A DNA stretch of 64,000 nt from Onchocerca volvulus (Eukaryota > Nematoda > Chromadorea > Rhabditida > Onchocercidae). Numbering within the stretch: position 1 is the first letter of the stretch; the number at the start of each line of letters is the position of its first letter. The stretch lies in NCBI GenBank assembly GCA_000499405.2, contig HG738137.1, positions 11,530,121 through 11,594,120 on the forward strand, given 5' to 3'. The position numbers were made by a program, and so were the translations under genes. Positions 36,801 to 47,599 of the stretch are shown here, one piece after another. Below the pieces are notes generated by a model. The model had not been told where the DNA came from. It made no database searches and was given only the letters and a program-made list of their open reading frames with translations.

Positions 36801-39800
36801 TTCTCATTCTCCTCGACCACTGCTGTTGCTCCTGCTCAATTTTCGCTCATGCTGTCGAAACCGTCTTCGAAGCTGAATTGGGACTGAACTGCCGTTGATA
36901 CTGATCCTGTTGAAACTGTTGTTGAAGACATCGATTGAAGACACTGCATCGAAGACAATGATATTGTAGACTGACTGAAAACATACAACTAGTTAACTCG
37001 AAAAACTTCTTTTTATATATATTATCCTTGATAGTGGAGGCTTACAATCCATTAATCATACAAAAGGTTGGTTATGAGGACAAAATATAAGTACGGATAT
37101 TCTTGATAAAAATCAAAAAATTAGCTGCGTTTCTTTTCTCTCTCGACATAAACAAACAAATCTTTTCATGAATTATCTCTTCGAAAATTCGATAAACAGG
37201 CAATCCAAAACATGAACTAATTTTAGAAGTCAGAGAAGTAATCCATAAATTGTTTGAACGAAACATTCCATTATACATTATCATAAGGATACCTCGATAT
37301 TTCTGCGACGCAACTACATTCCTCACAAAGCGTTAAATAAATGAAAAAGCACTACAGTGATGTATGCATCCTTTGACCTTATCAATCCTCTAACCAACCC
37401 GGTACCTCCTAGCATTCCGCTACACGCTAGCAATCTCTCCCGCCATAATAGTCCTTGTTTTCTCAATTGGTAAAGCCATTGTTCATTCGAAAACGTGCAA
37501 TTCACTCTCAGTCTCTTTTATGTATGAGACATTCGAGTGTTGCACACTCAAGGCTATGTCCAATTTATTACAGAAAGTAGATGTAATCAATAGATTCAGT
37601 CCACTCACTTTTACATGTCGCACTTGTAACAGGTAAAAGAGAAAAACAAAAGGTATATCTATATAAAAACGCGCACTTATTCGAATGCAACATTGTTTCA
37701 AAAATTTTAAAGCAATCGGTGAAGAACTTTCGGAGATTTAAAGTTTAGAATAACGAAAATTTACAATTTTATTTATATGGATTAAATGGCTATTTTAATA
37801 ATAGCTAATACTTAAATAGTATCTGTTAAGAAATAATTGGATATTGACGATATTTTGATCTATAAGTTAGTCGAGATAAGTTAGGATCGTCTGAAAAATG
37901 AAAATGTTATTTATATAGCAGACAAAGAATGAAATGCTGAACATTACTAGTTTTAGTAGGAAATCATCGAATAATATTAAGGCAATTTCAAATAAATTTG
38001 GTTTATTCCAATTTACTTCTTAATAATAAAGATAAATTAGCTAAATAGCATTTGAGCCATTGAAAAATTTTTATCTCTCGACAGATTTAAATGAGATAAT
38101 TTAATATTATATATGAATAGTAAAATTGAAGTTTTGGTCCCGATACTTTTTGATTGATTTTCGAATTTTAAATTTGTTCGTTTTTTCGAATTACAAATAA
38201 AATTAAATCTGAAATCAAACTCTATAATTCGAGTTATATCATCAGATTATGTTTAAGATTTGAGGATTAGAATGTCTCAATAAATCATACGATTGGTTAA
38301 GTAGCCATTTGATTTTATAAATATTTCGAAATATGCCAAAGTGTTTATGATAAATATTTATGGTAGTTTAAAGTTCGGCAACACCCCGTTAAAATGCATT
38401 GTATTGACGGGTTCTGATGTTTAATTTATAAGTTTTAATATTTTATTTATGAGTTTGAACATTTAAGTCATGAGTTTGGGTTTTTATTTTATTTCCGTAT
38501 TTTATTTATGAGTTAATTCAATTAAGAAGGATGATTGAATATAATTTGATATTATAGATCGTAATATCAATTATTATTTCATACACGATGAACTTGTATA
38601 CAAATCATGGTGTGCTGATTGTTGGTGATATTCCTACTGCGTAAGCTATTTCTTGAATCAATTTATTCGGAAATCCTTAAATCCCTAAAATAATTTCGAA
38701 GCAAACAAACCCACAATTTTTTAATGCATCTTTGGTTGTAGAAAATTTTAAATGGGAAAAATCCTAAATTTAATTCACAAAATTTCTATGAAAAAAAAAA
38801 AAAAAAAAAAAAAAAAAGAAAGAAATCATGCAAGATAATAGGAAAAGCGTGATACAGAGCAAAAGTCATGGTTCAGAATTTCTCTGGATGTAAATAGTTT
38901 ATTATGTTTGTTTTTCTATATTTAGATTAAACTTTGATTTATTATTACCTGTATTTAGCCTACCTATACCTCGATTACCTCGTTTCGATATAATTCTTAA
39001 TTGTTTCCCATACGCGATTGGTATTGCCGCTGTCACCGTTGCTATTCATATATCGTTGGCTAAAATGATAGCTAAACGAATGAATTATCAGATTGATTCT
39101 GAGCAGGTTAATTGGAAAGAAACTTGAAATTAATTGTCATTTTGAAGTAATTTATTCGGATTCCACTTTCTCATAAAGTCGCTTTAAAATTTATCGAGTT
39201 GTCAATTCCAATTAGCTGATTGACTAATAAATTTAAATTAACCAATTTTTTGATCATTAAATTTAAATTAAATATTTTCTGTTATAATGCATTCTTTTCA
39301 GGAGCTTTATGCATTAAGTTTTACAACAATTCTCAGTAGTTTCTTTCCAATTTTTCCTCTATCTACATCTCTTACTCGAACAATGATCAGTATCGAGGTT
39401 GGCACGAGAACTCAGGTTATCACTTTAATAATGATAGATTCTGTTAAGGTTAAAAGCTGAGAACAAAAATCAATGTCTTAGTTTTTAATTCTCGGTAAAT
39501 TATGCAGTTTCAAGAGTGGAAATATCTTTTACGGAATTATTTTGTTGCTTCAACAATTGATCGAATGATTTCAATAACATTAAATCAAGCAGCATTTATT
39601 TCAGATTTGAAGCAATATGCTGAAAAAAATTTTTCTGAAAACTAATGATTATATCACATCAAAATCTGTAGTCAGTAAGATTATAATTGTAATATTAATT
39701 CTAGTAGTAATAGTATAAGATATGTCAGATAATTGTTAATAATTTCGAAATAAATATTTTTTTTTTCATATAAATTTTATTACTACAATTTTTTTAATCC

Positions 39801-42800
39801 TTCCACTAATTACATCATTTTCTTACTTCAGTGTTCATATTTCAGAATTTAATTATCAATTTCTGATCGTTTCATAGAGTCATTAGATATTTCAAAGATT
39901 TGGAAATCTTGAAAAAATCGTTTATTTCAAAAAGACACAATATTTCAAAATTCATTAATCGATAGTGGATATTGATTTTTTCAGTTTTCCGCTATGTCAA
40001 GTTGTTTGTTGTTGTTAGCGGTCATTCTATTTCTTGGACCATTACTGCATGCATTACCAATGGTAAACAATATTTCACATCAAATTATTCAAAACTTTAA
40101 GAAATTGAAAATAGAATGAAAAAATTTGAATATAAATCAAAAAATTAAAATTTTCAATTAATGTGCAATATATTGCAGTGCACATTGGCTGTAATTATTT
40201 TGTTTTCACTGCGTTCGATGTTTCTAAAATTTGCTGAGCTACCAAAAATTTGGCCCATTTCTAAAATCGATTTCGTATGTTTTCATTAATCTAGTAATTT
40301 TTTTTAAAAATCCTTCTAAAGGACAAAAAATGTTTTAAGTACAATTGCTATTATTTGTAAGACTTTGCAATATTTTAAATTCGATGACAATTTATTGACT
40401 TAAAATTGTTAATGTTAAAATTCTCGTTTGTGGATTATCTCTCGATAAAGATTAAGCAAATCACATTTTCACATCAAATCATATCTAATTAAGCAAATCA
40501 CATCCTTCAAATCTCACCTGAAGTAGTACCTTACTTAACATTATATTAATTGTAGCTTATTTGGATTGTAGCATTTACGACAACCGTAGGATTGGATGTT
40601 ATGATCGGTTTAGTAATTTCAGTTGTCTTTGCTTTGATGACACTTATTTTTCGATCACAATGGTACGAATCATTCTTATTTAATATTATTTTCAAGTCAT
40701 ACTATGTATTAATTAGATAATTAGAAATTACTAAATGTTGTTTTAGGAAAAATGGAGAAATGTAAAAGCATTCATAAAGTTGTAATTGATTCGGAAAAAT
40801 AACAGTAATATATTTGCTATTAGCTAATATATATGTTCTGAAATGATAAGATAAGGATACAGGGATAAAAATGATAATATCCCACATCTCAAAAATTAAA
40901 AATCTCCATATCGCATTTTGCAGGCCACGTTTGGAACGATTAGCTCAAGTATCGATATCTGAACCATATTTCGATAATCCAAAACGTTATATTTCCGTAG
41001 CACATAATCCGAACATCCGCATGTATCGTTTCGAATCCCCGCTACTATTCAATAATGTGGAACGTTTCAAATTAAGCGTATATGACGCGATAAAGGAATG
41101 GGAGAACAAGGCCAATGCAATTGTAAGGATTACTTTTGGAAAATTTGTCCATGAAAAAAAATCAATTGATTGTTCTATTTCAAGACAATATATATATATA
41201 TATCTTCAATCCAATAACAATGATGAATAATTTGAGGGTCATATTTATGGACTTTTTTTTTTTTTCGAAAATTTCAACTCGCAGTTATAGGCGAGACATT
41301 AAACACAATAAACAGATTGATAATACAAAAAGAGCTATGTAACTTGAAATTCTCCACAAGTTCTGTGAAATTTTTTTGAAATTAAAGAATAAAGCAAAAA
41401 AATAGAAAAAAAATCCTTCAAAAATGTCTTTAAAAAAAAGTTTGGTATTTCAATTTTTGCGAAATTTTCCGTGTTTTGTTAACATATTGAATAAGTTATA
41501 ATTATATGATAAGTATTATTGCAAAAATGTTGCAAAAATTTATTAAATTGAATAATTTGAAATAGATTGTATGAATGAATTTTTAATTAGTTACAAAACA
41601 AATTTTTTTTCTTTTTGTATTTACAGAATAATTTGGAAAATGTGGATAATTTGAAAAGTTCCAGTTACCGTTATCTTATTCTTGATTGTTCTGGCATATC
41701 ATATATTGATTACATGGGATTAAATATGCTAAAAGAGGTTCATTTCGAATTTTTTTTTCCAATAAACAAACGATTGATAATGTCAAGATTTCTCACGAAC
41801 ATTTTTGGCATCGAATCCTTATTTCGATGATATTAATCAATAGAAGTGATTGACAAATAATAGGCTGATAGCTCTAATAACTGATATAAATAGCACCTAT
41901 CAAGATTTCCTTATCACAAATGCCATTCTCAGCATAAATGTTTCTAAACTATGACTGTAAGAGATGGCAAATATTTCGATGAATCCAGCAAGGATTTTCT
42001 TGAAGTTCTTATCATGAATGCGCTTTGTGATAAGGAAATCCTTCTAGAAATCAAGCAAAAGACATCTGTAACAACCAAATATAATAATCATATGAATTGA
42101 AATCTTTCATTGATGGATTAAATAACTGCTAAAATTTGATGAAATTAGCATTTGTAATGAAGTAATTTCCGGATTAGAATTCTCTTGCAATATAACATTT
42201 TTGAAAAAATTTTCAAAGTTTAGATTGTTAATGAATTGGAAAGTCAAAAGATAATCCTACATTTTGCTGCTTGCAGCAGTAAGTTTCTTTTTTTTTTATG
42301 AATATAATATCAAAGTTTAATTAGTTAATAGATTATTATTACAAAATGTGCTAATTGGTTCAAATTGATCCTGATTTTATCCGCCAAATCATTCTGCCTA
42401 ATTTTTCCGTTTTTGGAATTGGAAAGTGTTTTCTTGTTTGTTTGAAAATAACAGATTGCTACTATTTTTACTCTAAAATAAATTGATCCAAATGGATTTC
42501 TAAGTTTCCGGTTTTTCTAAACTATGACTGCAAAGAATGGCAAATATTTCAATGAATTCAGCAAGAATTTTCTTGAAGTTCCCATCATGAATGCGCTTTG
42601 TGATAAGGAAATCCTTCTAGAAATCAACCAAAAGAATCTGTAACAACCTGTTTTATTCCAAAATCTTTTGCGATTTTTTCATTCAAATTTTCGTTTTATT
42701 TGTATTATCAGCCATAAAAATATTTTGGAGCACGAGAATTATCATTAACAATGACTGACTTCTATGGGGAATGTTTGAATTCGGAAAATTATGATCAGTT

Positions 42801-43187
42801 AGTGATAAGAAACTGATTACAATTTTCAGTATTTTCTAGCTAGTGTTCGTGATTCATTGGAAGCAGCGAAAATTTTTGAAACTATTCCCAAACATTGCTT
42901 CTTTCCAACAGTGGATGATGCTATTGCAGTGATAAGTCATCTTCGGTATTTGCTTTTTTAATTTTTTTTTTTCATCATTTTAACTTTTTCCTTTTTTCGT
43001 GAAAAAGATTGACATTTGAACTCAAAGATATCTTTTACAATTGCAGATCTATAAAATTATTATTTTACATTTCTGATATTTCAGCGAACCAAATGGAAAT
43101 ATAATTTCTGTTATAAAATCGAACCATAATAATATAATGCAATTAAGAATTGAACCTGATATGTTAGCAGATTCTGATACCATATAG
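30871..43187 (+). CDS. SLC26/SulP-family anion transporter with STAS domain, 18 exons
   Basis: Exons: 30871-30912, 31346-31404, 31974-32143, 33191-33301, 33532-33692, 34119-34283, 34662-34823, 38558-38640, 38959-39106, 39302-39415, 39985-40062, 40179-40274, 40556-40662, 40924-41122, 41627-41737, 42224-42278, 42840-42945 and 43085-43187. All phases close, giving 689 residues, the usual family length. SulP landmarks: N-terminal YNHGLNQAEYDEKF, LTIGVMHIPQSIAYAILAG (residues ~80-98), GLYTSLFPVFFYMFFGTSKH, the SDTLVSGFITAAAVHI membrane core, and ELYALSFTTILSSFFPIFPL. A STAS domain (~530-680) contains LILDCSGISYIDYMGL and CFFPTVDDAIAVI. The family exchanges sulfate, chloride, bicarbonate or oxalate across epithelial membranes; the substrate cannot be assigned. 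The protein ends SDTI, compatible with a class III PDZ ligand at best. The intron 34824-38557 carries a Helitron-like insertion. The two N-terminal exons are small and were placed by homology and phase. Confidence 0.93.
34868..34963. repeat. 96-bp interrupted palindrome at the left end of the insertion
   Basis: Arms 34868-34909 and 34922-34963 are each 42 bases and complementary at 36 positions, with a 12-base loop CCATAGCCACAT. The arm runs from CATTTTTATTTATAT outside to CGGCCATGCGTTG / CAACGCGTGGCCG next to the loop. The GC-rich inner stem is strikingly unlike the surrounding AT-rich DNA. Confidence 0.9.
34947..35070. repeat. Left inverted arm of the Helitron-like insertion
   Basis: Reverse-complement partner of 37656-37780. 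Shared blocks in order are CCATATAAATAAAA, TGTAAATTTTCGTT, CTCCGAAAGTT, CGATTGCTTT, CAATGTTGCATT, GAATA and GTTTTTATA. About three-quarters of positions match by eye. Confidence 0.85.
35429..36170 (-). pseudogene. PIF1-like/Helitron helicase remnant (C-terminal part), frameshifted
   Basis: Minus-strand fragments in order: NFCNLVTSKEELVEKVFPNI, ERAIFTAKNKGVYELNII, VDTVGEADEAVNYPTEF in a different frame, a region matching the 'L.NGTRL.V' stretch, NNVVEATILTG (near MSNVVEATILTG), GEDAFISRILTIPIDTPFQF, KRMQSPIRLALAITVNKAQR, then, after another frame change, FYVACSRAEKADNIYIY and a stop at 35431-35429. These are the C-terminal motifs of eukaryotic PIF1/Helitron helicases (canonical NKAQGQS reads NKAQRQS here; the ACSR motif survives). 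At least two frameshifts and an in-frame stop separate the pieces, and the N-terminal Walker A region and Rep domain are not found. It is a dead transposon gene. Confidence 0.88.
37656..37780. repeat. Right inverted arm of the Helitron-like insertion
   Basis: Inverted partner of 34947-35070. It ends at TTTATTTATATGG (37768-37780) and lacks the GC-rich palindrome present at the left end, so the right terminus is either shorter by design or truncated. Confidence 0.85.
38385..38411. repeat. Small imperfect palindrome CCCGT...ACGGG
   Basis: CCCGTTAAAATGCATT then GTATTGACGGG: outer CCCGT/ACGGG arms around a perfect AATGCATT core. It stands out as a short GC-containing patch in AT-rich intron just before the SLC26 exon at 38558 and could be a transposon end relic. 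Confidence 0.4.
38791..38817. repeat. Poly(A) tract, 27 A
   Basis: Uninterrupted run of 27 A's within the SLC26 intron between exons ending 38640 and starting 38959. Confidence 0.9.
41900..42075. repeat. Intronic repeat copy 1 with inverted ends
   Basis: The segment 41941-42075 matches 42513-42648 at about nine bases in ten. It is preceded by an arm (41900-41927, core GATTTCCTTATCACAAA) that is the reverse complement of its own right part (42017-42044, core TTTGTGATAAGGAAATC), so copy 1 can fold as a hairpin with a ~90-bp loop. It lies in the SLC26 intron 41738-42223. Confidence 0.8.
42513..42648. repeat. Intronic repeat copy 2, lacking the left inverted arm
   Basis: Direct-orientation near copy of 41941-42075, beginning TTTCTAAACTATGACTG and ending TCTGTAACAACC, in the next SLC26 intron (42279-42839). 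The left inverted arm of copy 1 is not visible here. The two copies flank the 55-bp STAS exon 42224-42278. Confidence 0.85.
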
Positions 43188-44516
43188 TTTTGAATTGTTT
43201 TTTTTTTTAATACCTGCAATTAACAATAGATAATGCACATATGAAATTTTTGATTAAAATTTTAAATTCGTTAATTAATGAAATTCCAATGTAACATTCA
43301 AAGATAACAGACAATTTTCTTGAATAATCCTGGAATAATTTCATTTATCATGCAAAATAATTATTATTTCTTTTCATTCATATGATTTCTCATATAATAA
43401 GATATTTGAATGCTTATCTTTTGGTCTTTGATAACTTTAATTTACTCAATACCCGAATGATAACATATCATAATGTAATGATAATGATTTTTAATGATGA
43501 TGATATTTTATAAGAAGTTATTTTTGTAATATTTTGTTTTCAGATAGCTAATCATTATACTTCTATAATTTTTTTCTAAGAAATAAGTATTCATATCAAT
43601 CAGGAAATATACCTCTATCAGTGTCATGAATATTGTAACTATGATTATTTCACTCAGCAGTTCGAAAAAAATCTTATATTTATTAATTGTCCTGAAAAAT
43701 TGCTTTTTTTTCTTTTTTTTTTTTTTTTGCTTAAAATTGAGATTTTCAATTTTGTAATAAGTACTTGTTTATGTATGCAAAAATTATTCTAAACTAAAGG
43801 ATATATTTGTTTACACTATTTTACAGTTTGTAACTTGAGAAGGCGGAAAATTTGAAGTATTTCTTTGATAAAATGTTTCAGTTCTTTTTCCTATTTTTCA
43901 TTTTTTACTAATAAAAAATTCAGAAATCAATATCTAATTGCAAGTAGAAATAATAATGAAATCATGAAATCACACAAAAATAACTTCTTTTATCAATCAT
44001 TTGCAATAGCCTTTTTAGTATTGACCACTCAATACCTGTTCGAAGCTAATTAGGAAGAAAGTAAAAATTCAACGATAGGATTGTTTACCGCATTTCATGC
44101 GAATGATTCTGTCGTTGCTTTCATCTTCTCACCTTTCCTCAATCTTCTGATCACAATTTACACAAAACAATCGTTATGGCAACAAACAACAGCAATAATT
44201 TCGATGCAATAAAAGAGAAGCAAATTTCGAAGAGACTGAATTATTCAAGAGATCGAAGTATTTCATCTTACCCAAAAAGAAGCAAATATTTTTTTTTTTT
44301 TTTTCAAATTATCTATGGAAATAAACATTGCATTATTTATATAACAGCTAACGATTATTTAATATTTCTACATATTTTCTGGAAGTTTTTAACGAAATTT
44401 AGTATTTGTTATATATAAATCAGCTAAATAATATCAGAGGGACATTAAATAAACCATATTTCGAATGAATTATCCCAATAGATCGAAAAAGTAAAAATTT
44501 AAATTGGTATCTATCA
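43188..44516. other. Downstream of SLC26, no gene seen
   Basis: 3' flank of the SLC26 gene up to the solo LTR. An ATTAAA at about 43253 could serve as its poly(A) signal. Short open frames at 43865-44053 and 44176-44418 have no splice context or recognisable motif. A run of about 18 T's lies near 43711-43728. Confidence 0.5.
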
Positions 44517-44521
44517 GTGCC

Positions 44522-45046
44522 TGTCGGAAAAATCCGAAAACTGGTATAAACAAGGGAGTGTTAAAAGTCATGAAGCGCTAATTTCAAATGTACCAACAGG
44601 CCGATAATATTAGAGTAAACGTGTTTCCCGCCAAAACGTGAACATGCTTGCCGCCAAACGCTCCAACTAACAGTTAAACAAAGCGAGATCCTGAGGCGCC
44701 AAATTGGAGATCAGGAAAGAAGGAGGGATTCCGAAAGGATATGTAAGGATCGGATTTGGAGCAGAAATATATTGTCATTCCACGATCAACCAACGAGAGC
44801 CTGCGTTACTACAACAGCCCTCTACAAGGGTTTTCTACCGACATTGTTGGACAACGACCCCATCAATTCGATTCCAATCAACAAAAGGAACAAAAAATCT
44901 TCTGTTCTACGAGCAACAAAGGAAAGAAACACAGTGATTAACCATTTGGATACTTTCGAATAACTGTTGGTTCGTAATTGTTCCTTATTTAATAAATACC
45001 GTTTTCTAAAAGGAATTTTTATAGTCGCAAAAATATTTTCACGACA
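44522..45046 (+). mobile_element. Solo LTR of a retrotransposon, probably BEL/Pao-type
   Basis: A 525-bp segment begins TGTCGGAAAA and ends TTCACGACA, giving the 5-bp inverted ends TGTCG/CGACA with the TG...CA hallmark of LTRs. It is flanked by a perfect 5-bp direct repeat GTGCC (44517-44521 and 45047-45051), the target-site duplication. Base composition is more balanced than the surroundings. An AATAAA near 44991 close to the right end suggests plus orientation. No gag/pol, primer-binding site or second LTR is present, so internal sequence was lost by LTR-LTR recombination. The 5-bp duplication and short TGTC end fit BEL/Pao or Gypsy; BEL/Pao is preferred because it is common in nematodes. 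Overlapping short open frames at 44704-44963 are not genes. Confidence 0.9.
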
Positions 45047-45051
45047 GTGCC

Positions 45052-46449
45052 CACATCATGAAAATAGCTATTGACAGATGAATGGTCGAAGTTCAGTTTT
45101 TAACAGAGCATGAATCAATTTAAATTGTGCATAATCACTTGCTGATAAAGATTATTTTTCACGAAAATATTTTGTGAAAAGTTGATCATTGGGATTTGAA
45201 ATTTGGTACAGATGATGTTGTTATGTAGTCACTGACAATTACTGGTATGACGAATTTTTATTTATCCCAACTATGATAAAAAGTATTATCAGGAAAAAAG
45301 ATAATTCAATTTGAAATGATTGCATACAATCAGCAATATATCATTTTTAATTCGTCTACTCCATTCAATAATTCAACTTTTGATTTTCATATTTGAAGAG
45401 AAGATTGGCTTCTTTGTTGTCTGATTCGGATTTACTGCTACTTTTTGATTGATTACATGTCAACAAACATTTACTATTTATTGACATGCAATCAGTCAGA
45501 AAACTTCGTATAAAAATGAATAAAAAAAGGAAAAAAAAAATTGCATGACAATTATTGAATTGATGCAAATATAATTGGGGAAATACGAAATAATAACAAT
45601 ATTGCATATCCTTTTGACATTCATTTCTTGCAATTACCATTTGATGACATGCAATCAATGCAGAAAATTTGAATTTGATGTTAATCAAAAACTTTGATGA
45701 AAGCAAAAAAAATTCAAAAATCAGAATGGAAAATTTTTTTTTTCATGATCAATAAAACAATCGTTCAGTATAGTCAGAAAGATTTCACTGGATGAAAAGC
45801 AAGTTATACTCACAAGCATTATTAAACTTAATTTGGACATTTGTATTATTGATCCCTGAAGACGAATGTACCTTTCCATTCTTAATATTTCTTTTCTCTG
45901 TTCTGTTATGAAGATTTTTGCCATCAGCAAATGTCAAATTAAGAATTTCGACAAATTGTAATTTTTAAAATAGTAAAGCAATTTTAAAACCAGAAAGCAT
46001 AATTTGTTTTTTTGTTCCTAGAAGATGATATAAATATGTATGTCAAATTCAAATCATATTGTTATTCTTTTCCTTTTTTTGAAAAGTTCTTCAAATTTCA
46101 ATCAAATTTAAAAATAGCTGAAAAATTTTTAGTAAAAATTTTGTTTTTTAAAATATGATTCCTTTGCAAAATATGAATATAAATATAACTAGCTGAATGC
46201 AGCTTAGCAAGCTTCATCATAAAAAAAAATAGCAAAAGATCGAATTGATAAGAAGTTATTTCTTGGGTCCTTTCAAATAGATCAAAAAAGCTGTTGCTGC
46301 CTCGTTCTGGCTGATTAAATCTCGATAATATCTGGGCCCATTGGGAGCCTAGCTAATAGAGTAGGAGAAGGGACAATTTTAGTTGAAGAAAATGAAGTTA
46401 ATTTCTCAACATTCAACAGCCGTGAGTTACATCATTGGTAGTATAGGCT
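45052..46449. other. Gene-free stretch with an old dispersed repeat copy
   Basis: AT-rich sequence with no supported exon. It contains the second copy of the repeat at 28410-28720 (about 45270-45640). A short patch at 46320-46360 is somewhat GC-richer (CTGGGCCCATTGGGAGCCTA) and resembles, in reverse complement, a patch at 49052-49074. Confidence 0.45.
45270..45640. repeat. Old dispersed repeat, copy related to 28410-28720
   Basis: Shares the block order AAGTATTATCA, AGATAATTCAATT, AATCAGCAATAT, CTACTCCATTCAA, ACAATTATTGAATTGATG, GGGGAAATA and ATATTGCATATC with the upstream copy in the same orientation. Boundaries and degree of identity need an alignment. Confidence 0.5.
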
Positions 46450-46790
46450 TTCTTAATACTGATAACACATGATGATTCTGATGATAATTCTCATGACAAT
46501 TTATGACAACAATATTCTGCTGACAATATAAGACGATTTTAATGATAATACGTGATAATTCTGTTGACAATTACATGATGATTCTGCTGACAATATGTCA
46601 TGATTCTGATAGTAATATATGATGATTCTGATGATAATACTAGGCAATGATTTTGATGACAATGCATAGTGATTCTGATAATCATACATAATAATTTTGG
46701 TAATAATGGATGATGATTCTGCTTACAATAGATGATAATTCTAATCACAATATATGATGATTCTTGATGATAATAGATGATGATTCTAGC
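46450..46790. repeat. Degenerate minisatellite, GATGATTCTGATGATAATA-type units
   Basis: About a dozen imperfect units of roughly 22-28 bases of the form (A)TGATGATTCTG(A/C)TGA(T/C)AAT(A)n. Both strands give spurious His/Ile/Ser-rich repeats when translated. No promoter or exon signals surround it. Confidence 0.9.
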
Positions 46791-47154
46791 AACAAAAAAA
46801 AAAAGGCACAAATTAATTCCACCTCCGTTTGACTGAAAATTTATTTCCATCCGAAAAAAAAAAAAAAAAAAAAAAGAACGAAAACTTCTGCCAATTTTAT
46901 TTTCCTTTTTTTTTTTTCTTAAAACAAAACTTTTTGCAAGCAATTTATCATTATAAAATTTTATTTTGAAACGAGTCTCAAGGAAGCTGAGGAAAGGGAA
47001 TTTTTAAAACGTGAAAGATGAAAGTTACAAATGAAAAGGATGAATGATGATGATTTCTTAATGCATCGGGGAATTACTAATCATTCAATCCCGAAAAATC
47101 TTCATTCTCGAACCAATCAGTGAAAAATTTTTCTTTTGCTATCGCATATTCGCC

Positions 47155-47415
47155 GTTATTCCTTTCGTTCTTCCTTTCGTCTTCCTTCCTTCCTTCCTTC
47201 GTTTCTTCCTTCCACCTTTCAATTTATTGCCTGAACCGGGAAAGAATGGAAAATATTTGAAATGAAGAGGAGAAGAGGAGTGGCAAGACATATGCTTCTT
47301 CAACATTTCAGCTTATCTTCGAGCCCAAAGTTAGATGATAGCCTCGAACTAACTAACTAACTAACATTCATTCATTCATTCACCAAACATCATCATCATC
47401 GCTTCATCATTTCTT
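47155..47415. repeat. Cluster of simple repeats
   Basis: Consecutive short microsatellites: (CTTC)n around 47165-47215, (AACT)n at about 47348-47365, (ATTC)n at about 47366-47381 and (CAT)n near 47388-47400. They lead into the long poly(A) tract at 47504. Confidence 0.85.
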
Positions 47416-47502
47416 CATTCTTTCTTTTCCTCATTTCCTACTACCTTTTTTGTGTTCATTTATTTACCTTTTGCTTTTATTTTCGTTCAAAATCATTGAA
47501 AT

Positions 47503-47503
<1 letters not shown>

Positions 47504-47586
<83 letters not shown>
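47504..47586. repeat. Poly(A) tract of 83 A
   Basis: Eighty-three uninterrupted A's, the longest homopolymer in the window, followed by GG, seven A's and (CAA)n. True length may differ because of sequencing limits. It might be a retroposon tail, but no retroposed gene is recognisable upstream. Confidence 0.9.
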
Positions 47587-47588
<2 letters not shown>

Positions 47589-47599
47589 AAAAAAAAACA

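Larger units (their letters stand above)
34868..37780. mobile_element. Helitron-like composite insertion in the SLC26 intron
   Basis: A 2.9-kb segment of visibly higher G+C than its surroundings, lying between SLC26 exons ending at 34823 and starting at 38558. Its outer parts are inverted: 34947-35070 matches the reverse complement of 37656-37780 over ~125 bp. The left end adds a 96-bp interrupted palindrome with CGACCCGGCCATGCGTTG, a motif style seen at Helitron/Helentron ends. Inside, on the minus strand, is a broken Helitron/PIF1 helicase remnant (36170-35429). The interior also holds ~1.4 kb (36200-37650) with no recognised gene. Helentrons have subterminal inverted repeats and hairpins, which fits; long terminal inverted arms are less typical, so it could also be two partial copies in opposite orientation. 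Inactive as seen. Confidence 0.75.

Noticed and set aside
37072..37701. Overlapping minus-strand open frames near the right arm of the Helitron-like insertion
   Set aside because: No recognised motif, and they overlap without splice logic; kept only as an unclassified interior region.
44704..44963. Three overlapping plus-strand open frames
   Set aside because: They lie inside the solo LTR, which is non-coding; overlap in different frames shows compositional openness only.
46501..46943. His/Ile/Ser-repeat minus-strand proteins
   Set aside because: They are translations of the GATGATTCTGATGATAATA minisatellite, with no start context or splice sites.
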